Below, one piece after another: positions 43,699-52,787 of a stretch of 64,000 nucleotides of DNA. The translations under genes were made by a program, and so were the position numbers. The notes beneath the pieces were generated by a model. That model saw only the letters and a program-made list of their open reading frames with translations. It ran no database searches and had not been told where the DNA came from. Positions within the stretch are counted from its first letter, which is position 1, and every line of letters begins with the position of its first letter. Origin of the DNA: an uncultured Tateyamaria sp. (lineage in GTDB: Bacteria > Pseudomonadota > Alphaproteobacteria > Rhodobacterales > Rhodobacteraceae); assembly GCF_947503045.1 (NCBI RefSeq), contig NZ_CANNCF010000001.1, positions 186,001 to 250,000 of the forward strand, read 5' to 3'.

Positions 43699-43936
43699 TG
43701 GCGGAGCATAGCGGGATCGAACCACTGCACTCAGCGTAGCGGCACAAGCCGATGCGCGTCAGTCAGCGCCCGGCTTTGCAGGCAGCGCGACGTTTCGTTG
43801 GGAAGATCAAGAAGAATGGTGGAGCATAGCGGGACCGAACCGCTGCACTCAGCGTAGCGGCGCAAGCCGATGCGCGTGAGTCAGCGCCCGGCTTTGCAGG
43901 CAGCGCGCGACGTTTCGTTGGGAGGATCAAAGAGAA
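43699..43936. repeat. Two tandem ~119-bp repeats, each starting with the tRNA-Ala 3' end
   Basis: Units 43699-43816 (118 bp) and 43817-43936 (120 bp) are nearly identical. Each begins with about 29 bases of the tRNA-Ala T-arm and acceptor end (TGG.GGAGCATAGCGGGA.CGAACC) followed by about 90 bases of other sequence. They sit directly downstream (minus-strand sense) of the intact tRNA. They may be stacked attachment-site remnants or a local tandem duplication. Confidence 0.8.
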
Positions 43937-44012
43937 TGGTGGAGCATAGCGGGATCGAACCGCTGACCTCCTGCATGCCATGCAGGCGCTCTCCCAGCTG
44001 AGCTAATGCCCC
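43937..44012 (-). tRNA. tRNA-Ala (GGC anticodon)
   Basis: The 76-base gene folds as a complete cloverleaf: acceptor GGGGCAT/ATGCTCC, D-arm GCTC..GAGC, anticodon arm CCTGC-ATGGCAT-GCAGG with anticodon GGC, T-arm AGCGG-TTCGATC-CCGCT, and an encoded CCA end. Its 3' end is repeated at 43817, 43699 and 27050, suggesting use as an integration target. Confidence 0.97.
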
Positions 44013-44107
44013 ATTCTTCAGGGTCGGCTGTTGCCAGCCGTGCGCCGCTGATTAGGCGCTTTGCCGAACGGGATCAAGTGAAAAAGACCCCGTTCGGATC
44101 GACTGTA

Positions 44108-44437
44108 TTACTCGTCGTCGTTTGTGGTGACGTCGGCGATTTCTTCGAGGGGGACTGTATCCTCGTCATCCTCGTCATCATCCAGCAGGTCGTCATCCAG
44201 ATCCACATCGACGTCATCGTCATCAACCACTTGGTCGTCATCTTCCGTGGCTGTTGCGGCCTTGGCCTTGGCTGTCACGGCATCTTCGGCGTCCGCCGCG
44301 ATCATGCGTGTTTTGGAGCTGTCCAATTCCACAACGTCGCCTGTGTAGGGGCTGACGATGGGCGAACGGTTCATGTCATAAAACCGTTTGCCCGTGGTGG
44401 GGCAGAGGCGTTTCGTGCCCCATTCTTCCTTTGGCAT
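44108..44437 (-). CDS. FYDLN acid family protein (TIGR02300-like)
   Basis: The 109-residue protein starts MPKEEWGTKRLCPTTGKRFY and contains DMNRSPIVSPYTGDVV, the family hallmark (here FYDMN rather than FYDLN). The second half is almost entirely Asp, Glu and Val. Such proteins are widespread in alphaproteobacteria, but their function is unknown. The ATG at 44437 is preceded by AAGGA at six bases. The gene stands alone, just upstream of the tRNA on the same strand. Confidence 0.9.
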   Translation of the reverse strand: MPKEEWGTKRLCPTTGKRFYDMNRSPIVSPYTGDVVELDSSKTRMIAADAEDAVTAKAKAATATEDDDQVVDDDDVDVDLDDDLLDDDEDDEDTVPLEEIADVTTNDDE

Positions 44438-44567
44438 CGGGTATCCTTGTCTGTCTGGCGGACCGGCGCGCGCAGGCGTGCAGGCCGTCTTATATTGCAG
44501 CGATTCTGGGCAAGTGCCATAAGGCCGGGACGGAGTCAAAGCCTTATGGCCAGATAGGGGAAATGGG

Positions 44568-45260
44568 ATGTCGATGCGAGTCCTGCAAGGGGATCCGGAT
44601 ATCGCGCTGACCTTGCGCCGCTCGGCCCGGGCCCGGCGCATGACTTTGCGCATTTCCCGCATTGATGGCCGGGTGACGCTGACCCTGCCCACACGCGCCT
44701 CCGAACGCGAGGCGCTGGCCTTTGCCCGCCAGAAACAGGACTGGATTCGCGCCCACCTGGCCGATTGGAACGGCAATGTCCCTGTCGGTCCCGGTGTAGC
44801 ACTGCCTGTTGAGGGCGAGATGTGCCAGATCACGCCCGGTGCGGGCCGGTCCGTGCAGATGTCGCCAGGTCTGCTGGCTGTGCCGGGCGCCGAGGACCGT
44901 GTGCCTGCGCGTGTGCTTGGCTTTCTCAAGACCCGGGCGCGGGACCGTCTGGCGGCGGCCAGTGACCATTACGCGGCCCGGCTGGGGCGCAGCTATAGCG
45001 GGATCAGCCTGCGCGACACCCGGTCCCGCTGGGGGTCCTGTTCCAGTGCGGGGCGGCTGATGTTCTCGTGGCGCCTGATCATGGCCCCGCCGCCGGTGCT
45101 GGATTATGTCGCCGCCCACGAGGTTGCGCATCTGGCGCAGATGAACCATTCGCCCGCCTTCTGGGCCGAGGTGGCCCGCATCCACGGCCCCTATGACGCC
45201 CCCCGCGCATGGCTGCGCAACGAAGGCAATGATCTGCACCGCTACCGCTTTGGTGATTGA
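44568..45260 (+). CDS. YgjP/SprT-type zinc-dependent metalloprotease (DUF45)
   Basis: The 230-residue cytoplasmic protein has the zinc motif HEVAHLAQMNHSPAFWAEV preceded by RSRWGSCSSAGRLMFSWRLI, the classic YgjP pattern. A basic N-terminal region (LRRSARARRMTLRIS) is also typical. These proteins are predicted hydrolases of unclear substrate. AGGGGA lies six bases before the ATG. It is divergent from the FYDLN-acid gene, an arrangement I believe is common in roseobacters, and is followed closely by a GntR regulator. Confidence 0.9.
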   Translation: MSMRVLQGDPDIALTLRRSARARRMTLRISRIDGRVTLTLPTRASEREALAFARQKQDWIRAHLADWNGNVPVGPGVALPVEGEMCQITPGAGRSVQMSPGLLAVPGAEDRVPARVLGFLKTRARDRLAAASDHYAARLGRSYSGISLRDTRSRWGSCSSAGRLMFSWRLIMAPPPVLDYVAAHEVAHLAQMNHSPAFWAEVARIHGPYDAPRAWLRNEGNDLHRYRFGD

Positions 45261-45291
45261 CCGAAGCTGGCGGATGTGATCACAAATCCTT

Positions 45292-45942
45292 ATGCAACCT
45301 GCCCTGCGCACCAAAGAGGCGGTGTCCTCCGCCCATGACCGCGTTTATCGCCGCTTGCGCACGCGCATCATGCATGGCGACATTGCCCCCGGCACAGCCC
45401 TGACCCTGCGCGGAATCGGCAAACAATATGATGTGTCGATGACCCCGGCCCGTGAGGCGGTGCGGCGTCTGGTCGCCGAGGGCGCACTGACCCTGTCTCC
45501 GTCGGGCCGCGTGTCGACGCCGGAACTGTCCAACGAACGGATCGAGGAATTGGCCGCCCTGCGCGCCCTGATCGAGGTGGAACTGGCCACCCGCGCCCTG
45601 CCACGCGCCCACCTGGCGCTCATCGAACGTTTACAGACCATTAACGGTGCTGTGGCCGAAGCGGTCGCCCATCGGGACGGGGTGAGCTATCTGCGCACCA
45701 ATCTGGAATTCCACCGCACGCTTTATCTGCGCGCGCAGGCGCCCGCGATGCTGGCCATGGCCGAAACGGTCTGGTTGCAGATGGGGCCTACCATGCGGGC
45801 GCTCTATGGGCGTTTGCGCCGGACCGAGCCGCCGCAATACCACCGCCACATCATAGCTGCCCTGCGTGCGGGGGACGAGCCGGGCCTGCGCATTGCCGTG
45901 CGCTCAGATGTGACCCAGGGATTAAGGATGTTGGCAAGTTAG
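45292..45942 (+). CDS. GntR-family (FCD) transcriptional regulator
   Basis: The 216-residue protein has a winged-helix domain (LRGIGKQYDVSMTPAREAVR) and a helical FCD ligand-binding domain with RTNLEFHRTLYL and HRHIIAALRAGDE, which includes the metal-binding Asp/His pattern. FCD regulators usually respond to small organic acids. No catabolic genes are adjacent, so its target is not evident. It lies 32 bases after the metalloprotease gene. Confidence 0.88.
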   Translation: MQPALRTKEAVSSAHDRVYRRLRTRIMHGDIAPGTALTLRGIGKQYDVSMTPAREAVRRLVAEGALTLSPSGRVSTPELSNERIEELAALRALIEVELATRALPRAHLALIERLQTINGAVAEAVAHRDGVSYLRTNLEFHRTLYLRAQAPAMLAMAETVWLQMGPTMRALYGRLRRTEPPQYHRHIIAALRAGDEPGLRIAVRSDVTQGLRMLAS

Positions 45943-46007
45943 CCAGCCCGCTTAAGACTTTGGTAGCGCAGGATGGTTTAGATGGGCCGTGCTCGAAGGG
46001 AACGGCT

Positions 46008-47090
46008 ATGCGTTGGGAAGATTTTTCCGTTTTTGATTATGTGAAACACCCGGTTTTTGTGCTGGTGGCAGACAGTGAGGATCGCCCGGTCTATCAGTTT
46101 GTGAACAAAGCCGGTCGCGAACGTCTGGGCAAGACGCGCGAAGAGATCGTCGGGCGCCCGGTGTACGAGGTGATGAGTGGACGCACCGCCTATTCGATGT
46201 ATCGCCGTCAATGTGCGGCATGGGCCGCGGGCGAGGAAATCGAGTTCGAGACCACCTTGCAACTCGGCTCTGATACCATCTGGATTCGCACCAACCTGGT
46301 CCCCGTCCATGACGAAAACGGGAAGTTGACCCATATGGTTGGCGCCGCGCAGGACATCACAAAAGAACGCGAAAAGCTCTATGACCACGTTCTGTCCGCC
46401 GCCGTGGCCCAGGACATGGAAGACATGATTTGCATGGCTGCTCACGACCTGCGCAGCCCGCTGTGCAACCTCAAGACACTGGCGGCCATCATGCGCGAGG
46501 ATTTCATCGACCATGGTGACGGCAAATCCGAGTTGATCGACATGATCGACGCGATTTCCGACAAGGCCTTGTCGGTGGTGAGCGGCATCATGGGCCAGGC
46601 CATGGCCGTTGGGTCGGGTGGCGGTGTTGCCGCATTTGATATGGGAGAGATGTGTGACGAGATCATGGTCCTGCTTGACCCGACCGGCGCACACAGCGTG
46701 TCCTATCCGCGCCAGGGGGTTGAGGCGGAAATGACTGTGGTGCACATCGTCTTGCGCAACCTGATCGACAATGCGCTCAAGCATTCCGGGCAGTCCACGG
46801 TCAAGATTTCGATCGAGCTGGTGGCGATGAATGCAGAACGGTTGCAGTTCAAGGTGCGCGACAATGGCGTCGGCTTTGAAAGTGCCGCGCTACAGGATCA
46901 GCGCAGTGCTGGCGGCCCCGGGTTTGGCGGCTTTGGCCTGCGCGGTGTTGGGCGGTTGGTGCGCTCCCGCGGTGGACAGCTGATCTTGTCCAAGCCCGCT
47001 GATGGTGAAGGCGCCGAGGTGTTCGTTGAACTGCCGGGTCGGCTGGTTCAATCGCAGGCTATGCCCGCGCCGACTCTCAGGGTCGGATAA
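46008..47090 (+). CDS. PAS-domain sensor histidine kinase
   Basis: The 360-residue protein has no membrane helix. An N-terminal PAS domain (about 12-120, ending VGAAQDITKEREKL) is followed by a histidine phosphotransfer helix, CMAAHDLRSPLCNLKTL, and a HATPase domain with N box LRNLIDNALKHSG, G1 DNGVGFE and G2 GFGLRGVGR. It probably senses a cytoplasmic signal such as redox state. No response regulator is adjacent, so it is an orphan. The ATG at 46008 has AAGGGA seven bases upstream. Confidence 0.9.
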   Translation: MRWEDFSVFDYVKHPVFVLVADSEDRPVYQFVNKAGRERLGKTREEIVGRPVYEVMSGRTAYSMYRRQCAAWAAGEEIEFETTLQLGSDTIWIRTNLVPVHDENGKLTHMVGAAQDITKEREKLYDHVLSAAVAQDMEDMICMAAHDLRSPLCNLKTLAAIMREDFIDHGDGKSELIDMIDAISDKALSVVSGIMGQAMAVGSGGGVAAFDMGEMCDEIMVLLDPTGAHSVSYPRQGVEAEMTVVHIVLRNLIDNALKHSGQSTVKISIELVAMNAERLQFKVRDNGVGFESAALQDQRSAGGPGFGGFGLRGVGRLVRSRGGQLILSKPADGEGAEVFVELPGRLVQSQAMPAPTLRVG

Positions 47091-47193
47091 AGGGTTTCGA
47101 CTTCACATCGAGACGCACTTGATCCTTTGTCGCGCACCCGAAGAACGCGGCCGCAAACAATTCAGTTACAGTTCAGTCGAAACGCGACAGGCG

Positions 47194-48156
47194 TCAGGCC
47201 GCGAGCCCTGACTGTCCGAGGTTCATGAACTTTTCGCGCCGCTGGGTGATCAGGGCCTTTGCGTCCATCTGGTCCATCTCTTGCAACATCGCGGCTATGG
47301 TCTTGCCCACCGACGCCATGGTTTCAGCCGCAAACCTGTGCGCCCCGCCCAGAGCCTCAGGGATGATGCGATCAATCACGCCCAGTTGCTTGAGATCCTG
47401 CGCGGTCAGGCGCAGCGCCTCGGCCGCTTCGCGCATTTTCTCGGAATCCTTCCACAGGATCGATGCACAGCCCTCGGGGCTGATTACCGAATAGACCGAG
47501 TGTTCGAGCATCGCGACCTTGTTGGCGGTGGCAAAGGCGACGGCCCCGCCGGATCCGCCTTCACCGATGATGACCGAGGCGATGGGCACGCCGATCTGCA
47601 GGCACTTCTCGGTCGAGCGGGCGATGGCCTCGGACTGGCCGCGTTCTTCGGCGCCCTTGCCGGGATAGGCGCCGGGCGTGTCGACCAGCGTGATCAAAGG
47701 CAGGCCAAAGCGGTGGGCGATGTCCATCAGGCGGATCGCCTTGCGATAGCCTTCGGGCCGGGCCATGCCGAAATTCCGCGCAATGCGCGATTTCGTGTCA
47801 TTGCCCTTTTCGTGCCCCAGTACCACGACAGGGCGGTCATTGAACCGCGCAAGCCCGCCCATCACCGCGTGATCATCGGCAAAGTTGCGATCCCCGGCGA
47901 GCGGCGTGTATTCGGTGAACAGCGCGTCGATATAGTCAACGCAATGGGGCCGGTCGGGATGGCGCGCCACCTGACATTTGCGCCACGGCGTGAGGTTCTT
48001 GTAGAGATCCTGCAACAGGGCGGTTGCTTTGCCGTCAAGCGCTGCGGCCTCGTCGGCCACATCCATGTCCTCGTTTTGCCGTGCCAGGGCGCGCAGTTCC
48101 TCTGCCTTGCCCTCGATCTCTGCCAGCGGCTTTTCGAATTCCAGATATTGCGTCAC
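47194..48156 (-). CDS. accA: Acetyl-CoA carboxylase carboxyltransferase subunit alpha
   Basis: AccA is the alpha subunit of the carboxyltransferase that makes malonyl-CoA for fatty acid synthesis. The 320-residue length is usual. It shows [49 protein letters not shown] and [18 protein letters not shown] chose the GTG at 48156 because AGGAG lies seven bases before it and the family begins with (M)TQYLEFE; the frame stays open further upstream without support. It stands alone. Confidence 0.96.
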   Translation of the reverse strand: MTQYLEFEKPLAEIEGKAEELRALARQNEDMDVADEAAALDGKATALLQDLYKNLTPWRKCQVARHPDRPHCVDYIDALFTEYTPLAGDRNFADDHAVMGGLARFNDRPVVVLGHEKGNDTKSRIARNFGMARPEGYRKAIRLMDIAHRFGLPLITLVDTPGAYPGKGAEERGQSEAIARSTEKCLQIGVPIASVIIGEGGSGGAVAFATANKVAMLEHSVYSVISPEGCASILWKDSEKMREAAEALRLTAQDLKQLGVIDRIIPEALGGAHRFAAETMASVGKTIAAMLQEMDQMDAKALITQRREKFMNLGQSGLAA

Positions 48157-48215
48157 GCGCGCACTCCTGATGCGGTTTTCCGGGTTATGGCCGGGTGTCG
48201 CAGCATTTGCAATGT

Positions 48216-48809
48216 TCAGGGAAAGAGGACGGGGTAGAGCGAGGCGACCAGAAGGGCGGCCATGGTCCAGTTGAATGCGGTGAGCCGTGCGGTGTTTGTC
48301 AGAATCCGCGCCATCTGCTGGCCCAGCAACGTCCATGAACTGACCGCAGGCAAATTTATCGCCCCGAACACCAGAGCAACCAGTCCGATGGCCGCCAGCG
48401 TTGTATCCGGCGTGTAGGCGGTGACGGCCGTCAGCGCCATGCTCCACGCCTTGGGATTGACCCATTGAAAGGCCGCCGCCTGCAGAAAGGTCATGGGCGT
48501 GCCCTTGCCCTCGCCGCCCTTGATCGGGGCCGCATTGGCAATTTTCCAGGCCAGGTACAGCAGGTAGAGGACCGAGAATACTTTGAGGATCTGGTGGCTG
48601 ATCGGATAGGCGTCAAAGACCTGCACGAGCCCCGCGCCGACCAGCAGCACCATGAGGCAAAAGCCGATCCCGATGCCCAGCATATGCGGAATGCTGCGCC
48701 GAAAGCCAAAATTCGCGCCGGACGCCATCAGCATCAGGTTGTTCGGCCCCGGCGTGATCGAGCTGACAAAGGCAAAGGCGGCGAGGGCAGGGAGAAGATC
48801 AAAGCTCAT
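48216..48809 (-). CDS. LysE/RhtB-family amino acid exporter
   Basis: The 197-residue inner-membrane protein has about six helices and the family motif [20 protein letters not shown] near the N-terminus. It probably exports amino acids or similar compounds. It is divergent from an Lrp-type regulator 73 bases away, the usual arrangement in which the regulator controls the exporter. Confidence 0.92.
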   Translation of the reverse strand: MSFDLLPALAAFAFVSSITPGPNNLMLMASGANFGFRRSIPHMLGIGIGFCLMVLLVGAGLVQVFDAYPISHQILKVFSVLYLLYLAWKIANAAPIKGGEGKGTPMTFLQAAAFQWVNPKAWSMALTAVTAYTPDTTLAAIGLVALVFGAINLPAVSSWTLLGQQMARILTNTARLTAFNWTMAALLVASLYPVLFP

Positions 48810-48882
48810 GCCGCAATGATTGACGTGTTTTTTACGGAAAAAGATTGCAAAGTTGTCGACTCCGTGGCTATTTTTGCAACGA

Positions 48883-49335
48883 ATGAGTGAAATTGATCAA
48901 ATAAGTGAACGAATCCTGCACGAGCTGTCGCGCGATGGCCGTTTGAGCAACATTGCTTTGGCCGAGCGCGTCGGTCTGTCCCCCTCGGCCTGTCTGCGCC
49001 GGGTGCAGGAATTGGAGCGGCAGGGCATCATCACCGGATACCGTGCGGTGCTGGACCGCACCAAGCTAGGGGCCGGGTTTGTCGCTTATATCGGTGTCGG
49101 GTTGAACGAGCATTCTAAGGCGTCTCAGCTTGCCTTTGAGCGGGCCATATCGCGGGCCCCCGAGGTGCGCGAGTGCCACAATATCACCGGCACGATCGAA
49201 TACCTGTTGCGCGTCGAATGTGCGGATATTGCCGCCTACAAGTCCTTTCACACGGATATGCTGGGCGCCTTGCCGCACGTGAACAGCATCACATCCTATG
49301 TGGTGATGGGGTCGCCCAAGGACGAACGGGCCTAA
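48883..49335 (+). CDS. Lrp/AsnC-family transcriptional regulator
   Basis: The 150-residue protein has the helix-turn-helix LSNIALAERVGLSPSACLRR and a C-terminal ligand-binding RAM domain (VPGVRECHNITG-like REC HNITGTIEYLLRV). Lrp proteins respond to amino acids; it very likely controls the divergent LysE exporter. The start at 48883 gives the conserved N-terminus MSEIDQISERIL. Confidence 0.92.
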   Translation: MSEIDQISERILHELSRDGRLSNIALAERVGLSPSACLRRVQELERQGIITGYRAVLDRTKLGAGFVAYIGVGLNEHSKASQLAFERAISRAPEVRECHNITGTIEYLLRVECADIAAYKSFHTDMLGALPHVNSITSYVVMGSPKDERA

Positions 49336-49378
49336 GGGTCGATGCAGTGCAAATGCATATTTTGGGAACAATGAAGGG

Positions 49379-49846
49379 TCACCGGGTCGCCTGATCTGAA
49401 ATTGCGGCGAAGATGGCATCGAGCTCGTTTGCCAGTGTGGCGAGCTCTGGTCCTGCCTCTTCCATGTAGGGCGCAAAGACGGTTGTGGGCAGTTTGTAGC
49501 TGAGCGTGGCGGTGCCGTCCGCGTTTTCGGTGACATACATCCGAATGGGTGCTTCGATCATCGCAGCCGTGGACAGGTTCAGGATGTTGACCGCATAGAC
49601 GTTGTTGAAGAGGCCAATGACCCGATTGCCGGGGATGGTGATGCCGCGTTTGGCCGCAGCAGCTGTGGGGCCGGCCTGTGTGACGACGCCCATCTTGTTG
49701 GCCTTGGCCGCTGATTTCACGTCCGCCACCAGCTGGTCATGGGATTTGCTTGTCTGGGTGACGGACCAGCCGTCGCGCGGCGCCATCTCGGCCAGAGCCA
49801 GTTGGGGTGAGAGAAGCAGCAGGAACAGAGCAAGGAACAGGCGCAT
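49379..49846 (-). CDS. Exported DUF302 protein
   Basis: The 155-residue product has a signal peptide (MRLFLALFLLLLSPQLALA) and the DUF302 region (SKSHDQLVADVKSAAKANKM, VVTQAG, VIGLFNNVYA). DUF302 proteins are periplasmic or cytosolic and of unknown function; some occur near redox genes. The ATG at 49846 follows AGAGG by six bases; the open frame continues upstream without a ribosome site. Confidence 0.88.
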   Translation of the reverse strand: MRLFLALFLLLLSPQLALAEMAPRDGWSVTQTSKSHDQLVADVKSAAKANKMGVVTQAGPTAAAAKRGITIPGNRVIGLFNNVYAVNILNLSTAAMIEAPIRMYVTENADGTATLSYKLPTTVFAPYMEEAGPELATLANELDAIFAAISDQATR

Positions 49847-50022
49847 GGGGACCTCTTTGGAGAATTTTGCAGACGATGCATGACGTCGCCGTTTTTTCCC
49901 AATCACGTCTATGTGCGCGGCGGATTGCCGATTTGCGTCGCTCCGCTCGCATCCGGGCTGGGCGCGCACGCCGGATTCGGTGTAGGCGGGCAGGCAATTG
50001 CAACAACCGTGGCGCCTGTTTG

Positions 50023-50493
50023 ATGAGACTTCTAATCCTGATTGTGGCCCTTGCCCTTGCTGCCTGTTCGCAACCAGCGCCTGAGGTGGTGGCACCACTT
50101 GTTCCGCTTTATCCCAACGAGACGCCCCAGTTGCGTGCGCAGATCGAAGCGGCCGCAGCAGAGAACGACATCCCCGTCGCCCTTGTGCAGCGGGTTGTCA
50201 TTCGCGAAAGCACCCATCGCCCCGAGGCCCGCAACGGCCCCTATTATGGTCTGATGCAAATCCTGCCTGCCACCGCGCGCAGCATGGGATTTCGCGGACA
50301 GCCCAATGATCTGCTCGATGCAGAGACCAACCTGCGCTATGCCACCCGCTATTTGCGTGGGGCGTGGCTGGTGTCGGATGGGGATATGGATACGGCGGTG
50401 ATGTGGTACGCGCGCGGCTATTATTTCGAGGCCAAGCGGCGCGGTCTGATCGCCGAAACCGGCGTGGACGGGCGCAAGGTCTGGCCATCCTGA
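50023..50493 (+). CDS. Lytic transglycosylase lipoprotein
   Basis: The 156-residue protein begins with a lipoprotein signal, MRLLILIVALALAACSQPAP, with the lipobox LAAC. The rest is an SLT-type domain with the catalytic Glu in VIRESTHRPEARN and the YYGLMQILPATARSMGF motif. It would cut peptidoglycan from the inner face of the outer membrane. The start at 50023 gives an ideal lipoprotein signal, although its ribosome site is weak. Confidence 0.9.
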   Translation: MRLLILIVALALAACSQPAPEVVAPLVPLYPNETPQLRAQIEAAAAENDIPVALVQRVVIRESTHRPEARNGPYYGLMQILPATARSMGFRGQPNDLLDAETNLRYATRYLRGAWLVSDGDMDTAVMWYARGYYFEAKRRGLIAETGVDGRKVWPS

Positions 50494-50511
50494 CCCGCGC
50501 CCGATCCTTGT

Positions 50512-51471
50512 TCAGTTGCCTGCAAGCATCTCGGATTGCTTTACAATCACTTCGGCCTGTTTGATCGAGGCGATGTCGACCAGTCGCCCTTTGTAGACCG
50601 TGGCCCCTGCGCCCTTGGCCTTGGCCTCTTCCATGGCGGCGAGGATTTCGCGGGCCTCGGCGACGGCGGCGTCTGAGGGGGTGAAGACCTCGTTCGCGAT
50701 GGCGACCTGTTTGGGGTGGATCGCCCATTTACCGACCATACCCAGCGTAGCCGAGCGCCGCGCCTGTGCGCGAAAGCCGTCATCATCCGAGAAATCGCCG
50801 AACGGGCCGTCAACCGGCAGCACTCCGTGGGTGCGGCAGGCGGCGACAATGGCGGTTTGTGCCCAGTGCCAGGGATCGGACCAGTGTTTCTGGCCCTCAT
50901 GCAGCATGTAGTAGTTTTCCTGCGTGCCGCCGATTCCGGTGGTTTGCATGCCCATGGAGGCGGCGAAATCTGCGGCCCCGAGGCTCATCGCAGCCATGCG
51001 GGGCGAGGCAGCGGCGATCTCTTCGACATGGGCGACGCCTGCGGCGGATTCGATGATGACCTCGAAGGTGATCGGCTTGCTGCGCCCCTTCGCGGTCTCG
51101 ATCGCCGTGACCAGCGCGTCGACCGCGTAGACGTCGGCGGCGTTGCCCACCTTTGGGATCATGATCTGGTCCAGCCGGTCGCTGGCCTGTTCCAGCAGGT
51201 CCACCACATCGCGGTACCAATAAGGGGTGTCGAGCCCGTTGATGCGCACTGACAGCGTCTTGGTGCCCCAGTCGATGTCATGGGTGGCGGCTATGATGTT
51301 GGCGCGCGCGCTGTCCTTGTCCGAAGGCGCCACCGAATCCTCAAGATCGAGGTTGATCACATCCGCTGCCGAAGCCGCCATCTTTTCAAAGATGGCCGGG
51401 CGCGATCCGGGACCGAACAATTGGCAGCGGTTGGGGCGGGCCGGAGGCGTGGGTTGCAGGCGGAAGGACAT
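50512..51471 (-). CDS. mcl1: L-malyl-CoA/beta-methylmalyl-CoA lyase
   Basis: The 319-residue HpcH/HpaI-family protein begins MSFRLQPTPPARPNRCQLFG and has FEKMAASAADVINLDLEDSV and VDGPFGDFSDDDGF, closely like Mcl1 of Rhodobacter sphaeroides. Mcl1 cleaves malyl-CoA and methylmalyl-CoA in the ethylmalonyl-CoA pathway for acetyl-CoA assimilation. This would be useful for growth on the C2 units from taurine. It is divergent from the D-amino-acid operon. Confidence 0.92.
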   Translation of the reverse strand: MSFRLQPTPPARPNRCQLFGPGSRPAIFEKMAASAADVINLDLEDSVAPSDKDSARANIIAATHDIDWGTKTLSVRINGLDTPYWYRDVVDLLEQASDRLDQIMIPKVGNAADVYAVDALVTAIETAKGRSKPITFEVIIESAAGVAHVEEIAAASPRMAAMSLGAADFAASMGMQTTGIGGTQENYYMLHEGQKHWSDPWHWAQTAIVAACRTHGVLPVDGPFGDFSDDDGFRAQARRSATLGMVGKWAIHPKQVAIANEVFTPSDAAVAEAREILAAMEEAKAKGAGATVYKGRLVDIASIKQAEVIVKQSEMLAGN

Positions 51472-51725
51472 GGGGCGCAGCCTTTCAGTAAGATTATTGC
51501 GTCAGAACTTATGGGGTGGTTATTAAATTACTCGCCCGCCCACAAGCCGCATTGTGCAGTTGCAGCATGGTTGTGTTTGCGGCCCGAAATTGCCCCATGT
51601 GGCCAAGATGGAGCGCATCGGCGACACTTTTCTGCGCAAAACTGTGCCCGGATGCCGGATTTGCACTGTCCTGTCCGCGAAATTTCGCCATTTTGCGCCA
51701 AACTGTTCGATAGAAAGACTGATCC

Positions 51726-52727
51726 ATGATTCAGACACCTTACCTCTTGTTTCTGGGCGATGCCCCGGATCAGCTTGCCGCCAAGGTTGCGCAGGGCATA
51801 ACCGACTGGCGTCCCGAGAACGCCGTGGGCCAGTTGCGGCTGCCCGGATGCGGTGCCGATATGGGCCTGACCGACATGACGCTTGAGGAAGGTCTGGCCG
51901 CCGGCGCCAAGACCGTCGTCATTGGTGTGGCCAACCGCGGCGGCATCATCTCGGACGAATGGAAGGTCGTTTTGGTCGAGGCCCTGAAGATGGGCTATGA
52001 TCTGGCCGCAGGCCTGCACAATCTGCTGCGCGACGAGAACGAATTGCAGTCGGCCGCCAAAGTGAATGGTGGCACATTGCATGACGTGCGTGTGCCCACG
52101 GTGGCCTATCCCATCGCCAACGGCGTCAAGCGCAGCGGCAAGCGGGTGCTGGCCATCGGCACCGATTGTTCCTGCGGCAAGATGTACACGGCCATGTCGA
52201 TGGATGCCGAGATGCAGGCGCGCGGCATGAAGTCCGATTTCCGTGCCACCGGGCAGACCGGCATTCTGATCACCGGGCGCGGCGTGCCGCTGGACGCGGT
52301 CATTGCCGATTTCATGGCCGGTGCGGTTGAATATCTGACTCCCGACAACGACGACGATCACTGGGATCACATCGAAGGGCAGGGCAGCCTGTTCCACGTG
52401 TCCTATTCCGGTGTGACCATGGCGCTGATCCATGGTGGTCAGCCTGATGCGCTGGTGCTGTGTCACGAGCCGACCCGCACCCATATGCGCGGTCTGCCCC
52501 ATTTTGGTCTGCCGACCCTTGAGACGTTGCGCGACACCGCCCTGCCGCTGGCCCGGCTGGCCAACCCGGCCTGTCAGATCACCGGCGTGTCGGTCAATAC
52601 CAAGGCGCTGGACGAGGCAGAGGCCAAGGCGTGCCTTGCCGAGATCGAGGATCGCATGGGTCTGCCCGCGACCGACCCTTACCGGTTCGGCGCTGGCAAG
52701 CTGGTGGATGCACTTGTTTCCTTGTGA
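51726..52727 (+). CDS. dgcN: D-glutamate N-acetyltransferase (DUF1611 family)
   Basis: The 333-residue protein is of the DUF1611 family: N-terminal Rossmann-like domain (LFLGDAPDQLAAKVAQGI) and a P-loop-like segment, GTDCSCGKMYTAMSMDAEM. Family members next to an enolase-superfamily epimerase have been described as DgcN, which acetylates D-glutamate in marine Proteobacteria. It is the first gene of the dgcN-dgcA-transaminase operon. The 254 bases before it hold no gene and probably carry promoters for it and for mcl1. Confidence 0.88.
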   Translation: MIQTPYLLFLGDAPDQLAAKVAQGITDWRPENAVGQLRLPGCGADMGLTDMTLEEGLAAGAKTVVIGVANRGGIISDEWKVVLVEALKMGYDLAAGLHNLLRDENELQSAAKVNGGTLHDVRVPTVAYPIANGVKRSGKRVLAIGTDCSCGKMYTAMSMDAEMQARGMKSDFRATGQTGILITGRGVPLDAVIADFMAGAVEYLTPDNDDDHWDHIEGQGSLFHVSYSGVTMALIHGGQPDALVLCHEPTRTHMRGLPHFGLPTLETLRDTALPLARLANPACQITGVSVNTKALDEAEAKACLAEIEDRMGLPATDPYRFGAGKLVDALVSL

Positions 52728-52787
52728 GGCATTGGGTCTGGGGCTGTCCCTGATGGGGCGGCCTGCGTCACGAAATGAAGGTGGATC

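Noticed and set aside
43699-43936. CRISPR-like array
   Set aside because: Only two long near-identical units without variable spacers; the shared part is a tRNA end.
43763-43981. 72-codon minus-strand frame across the tRNA-Ala repeats
   Set aside because: It is formed by the repeated tRNA fragments and overlaps the tRNA itself; no evidence of translation.
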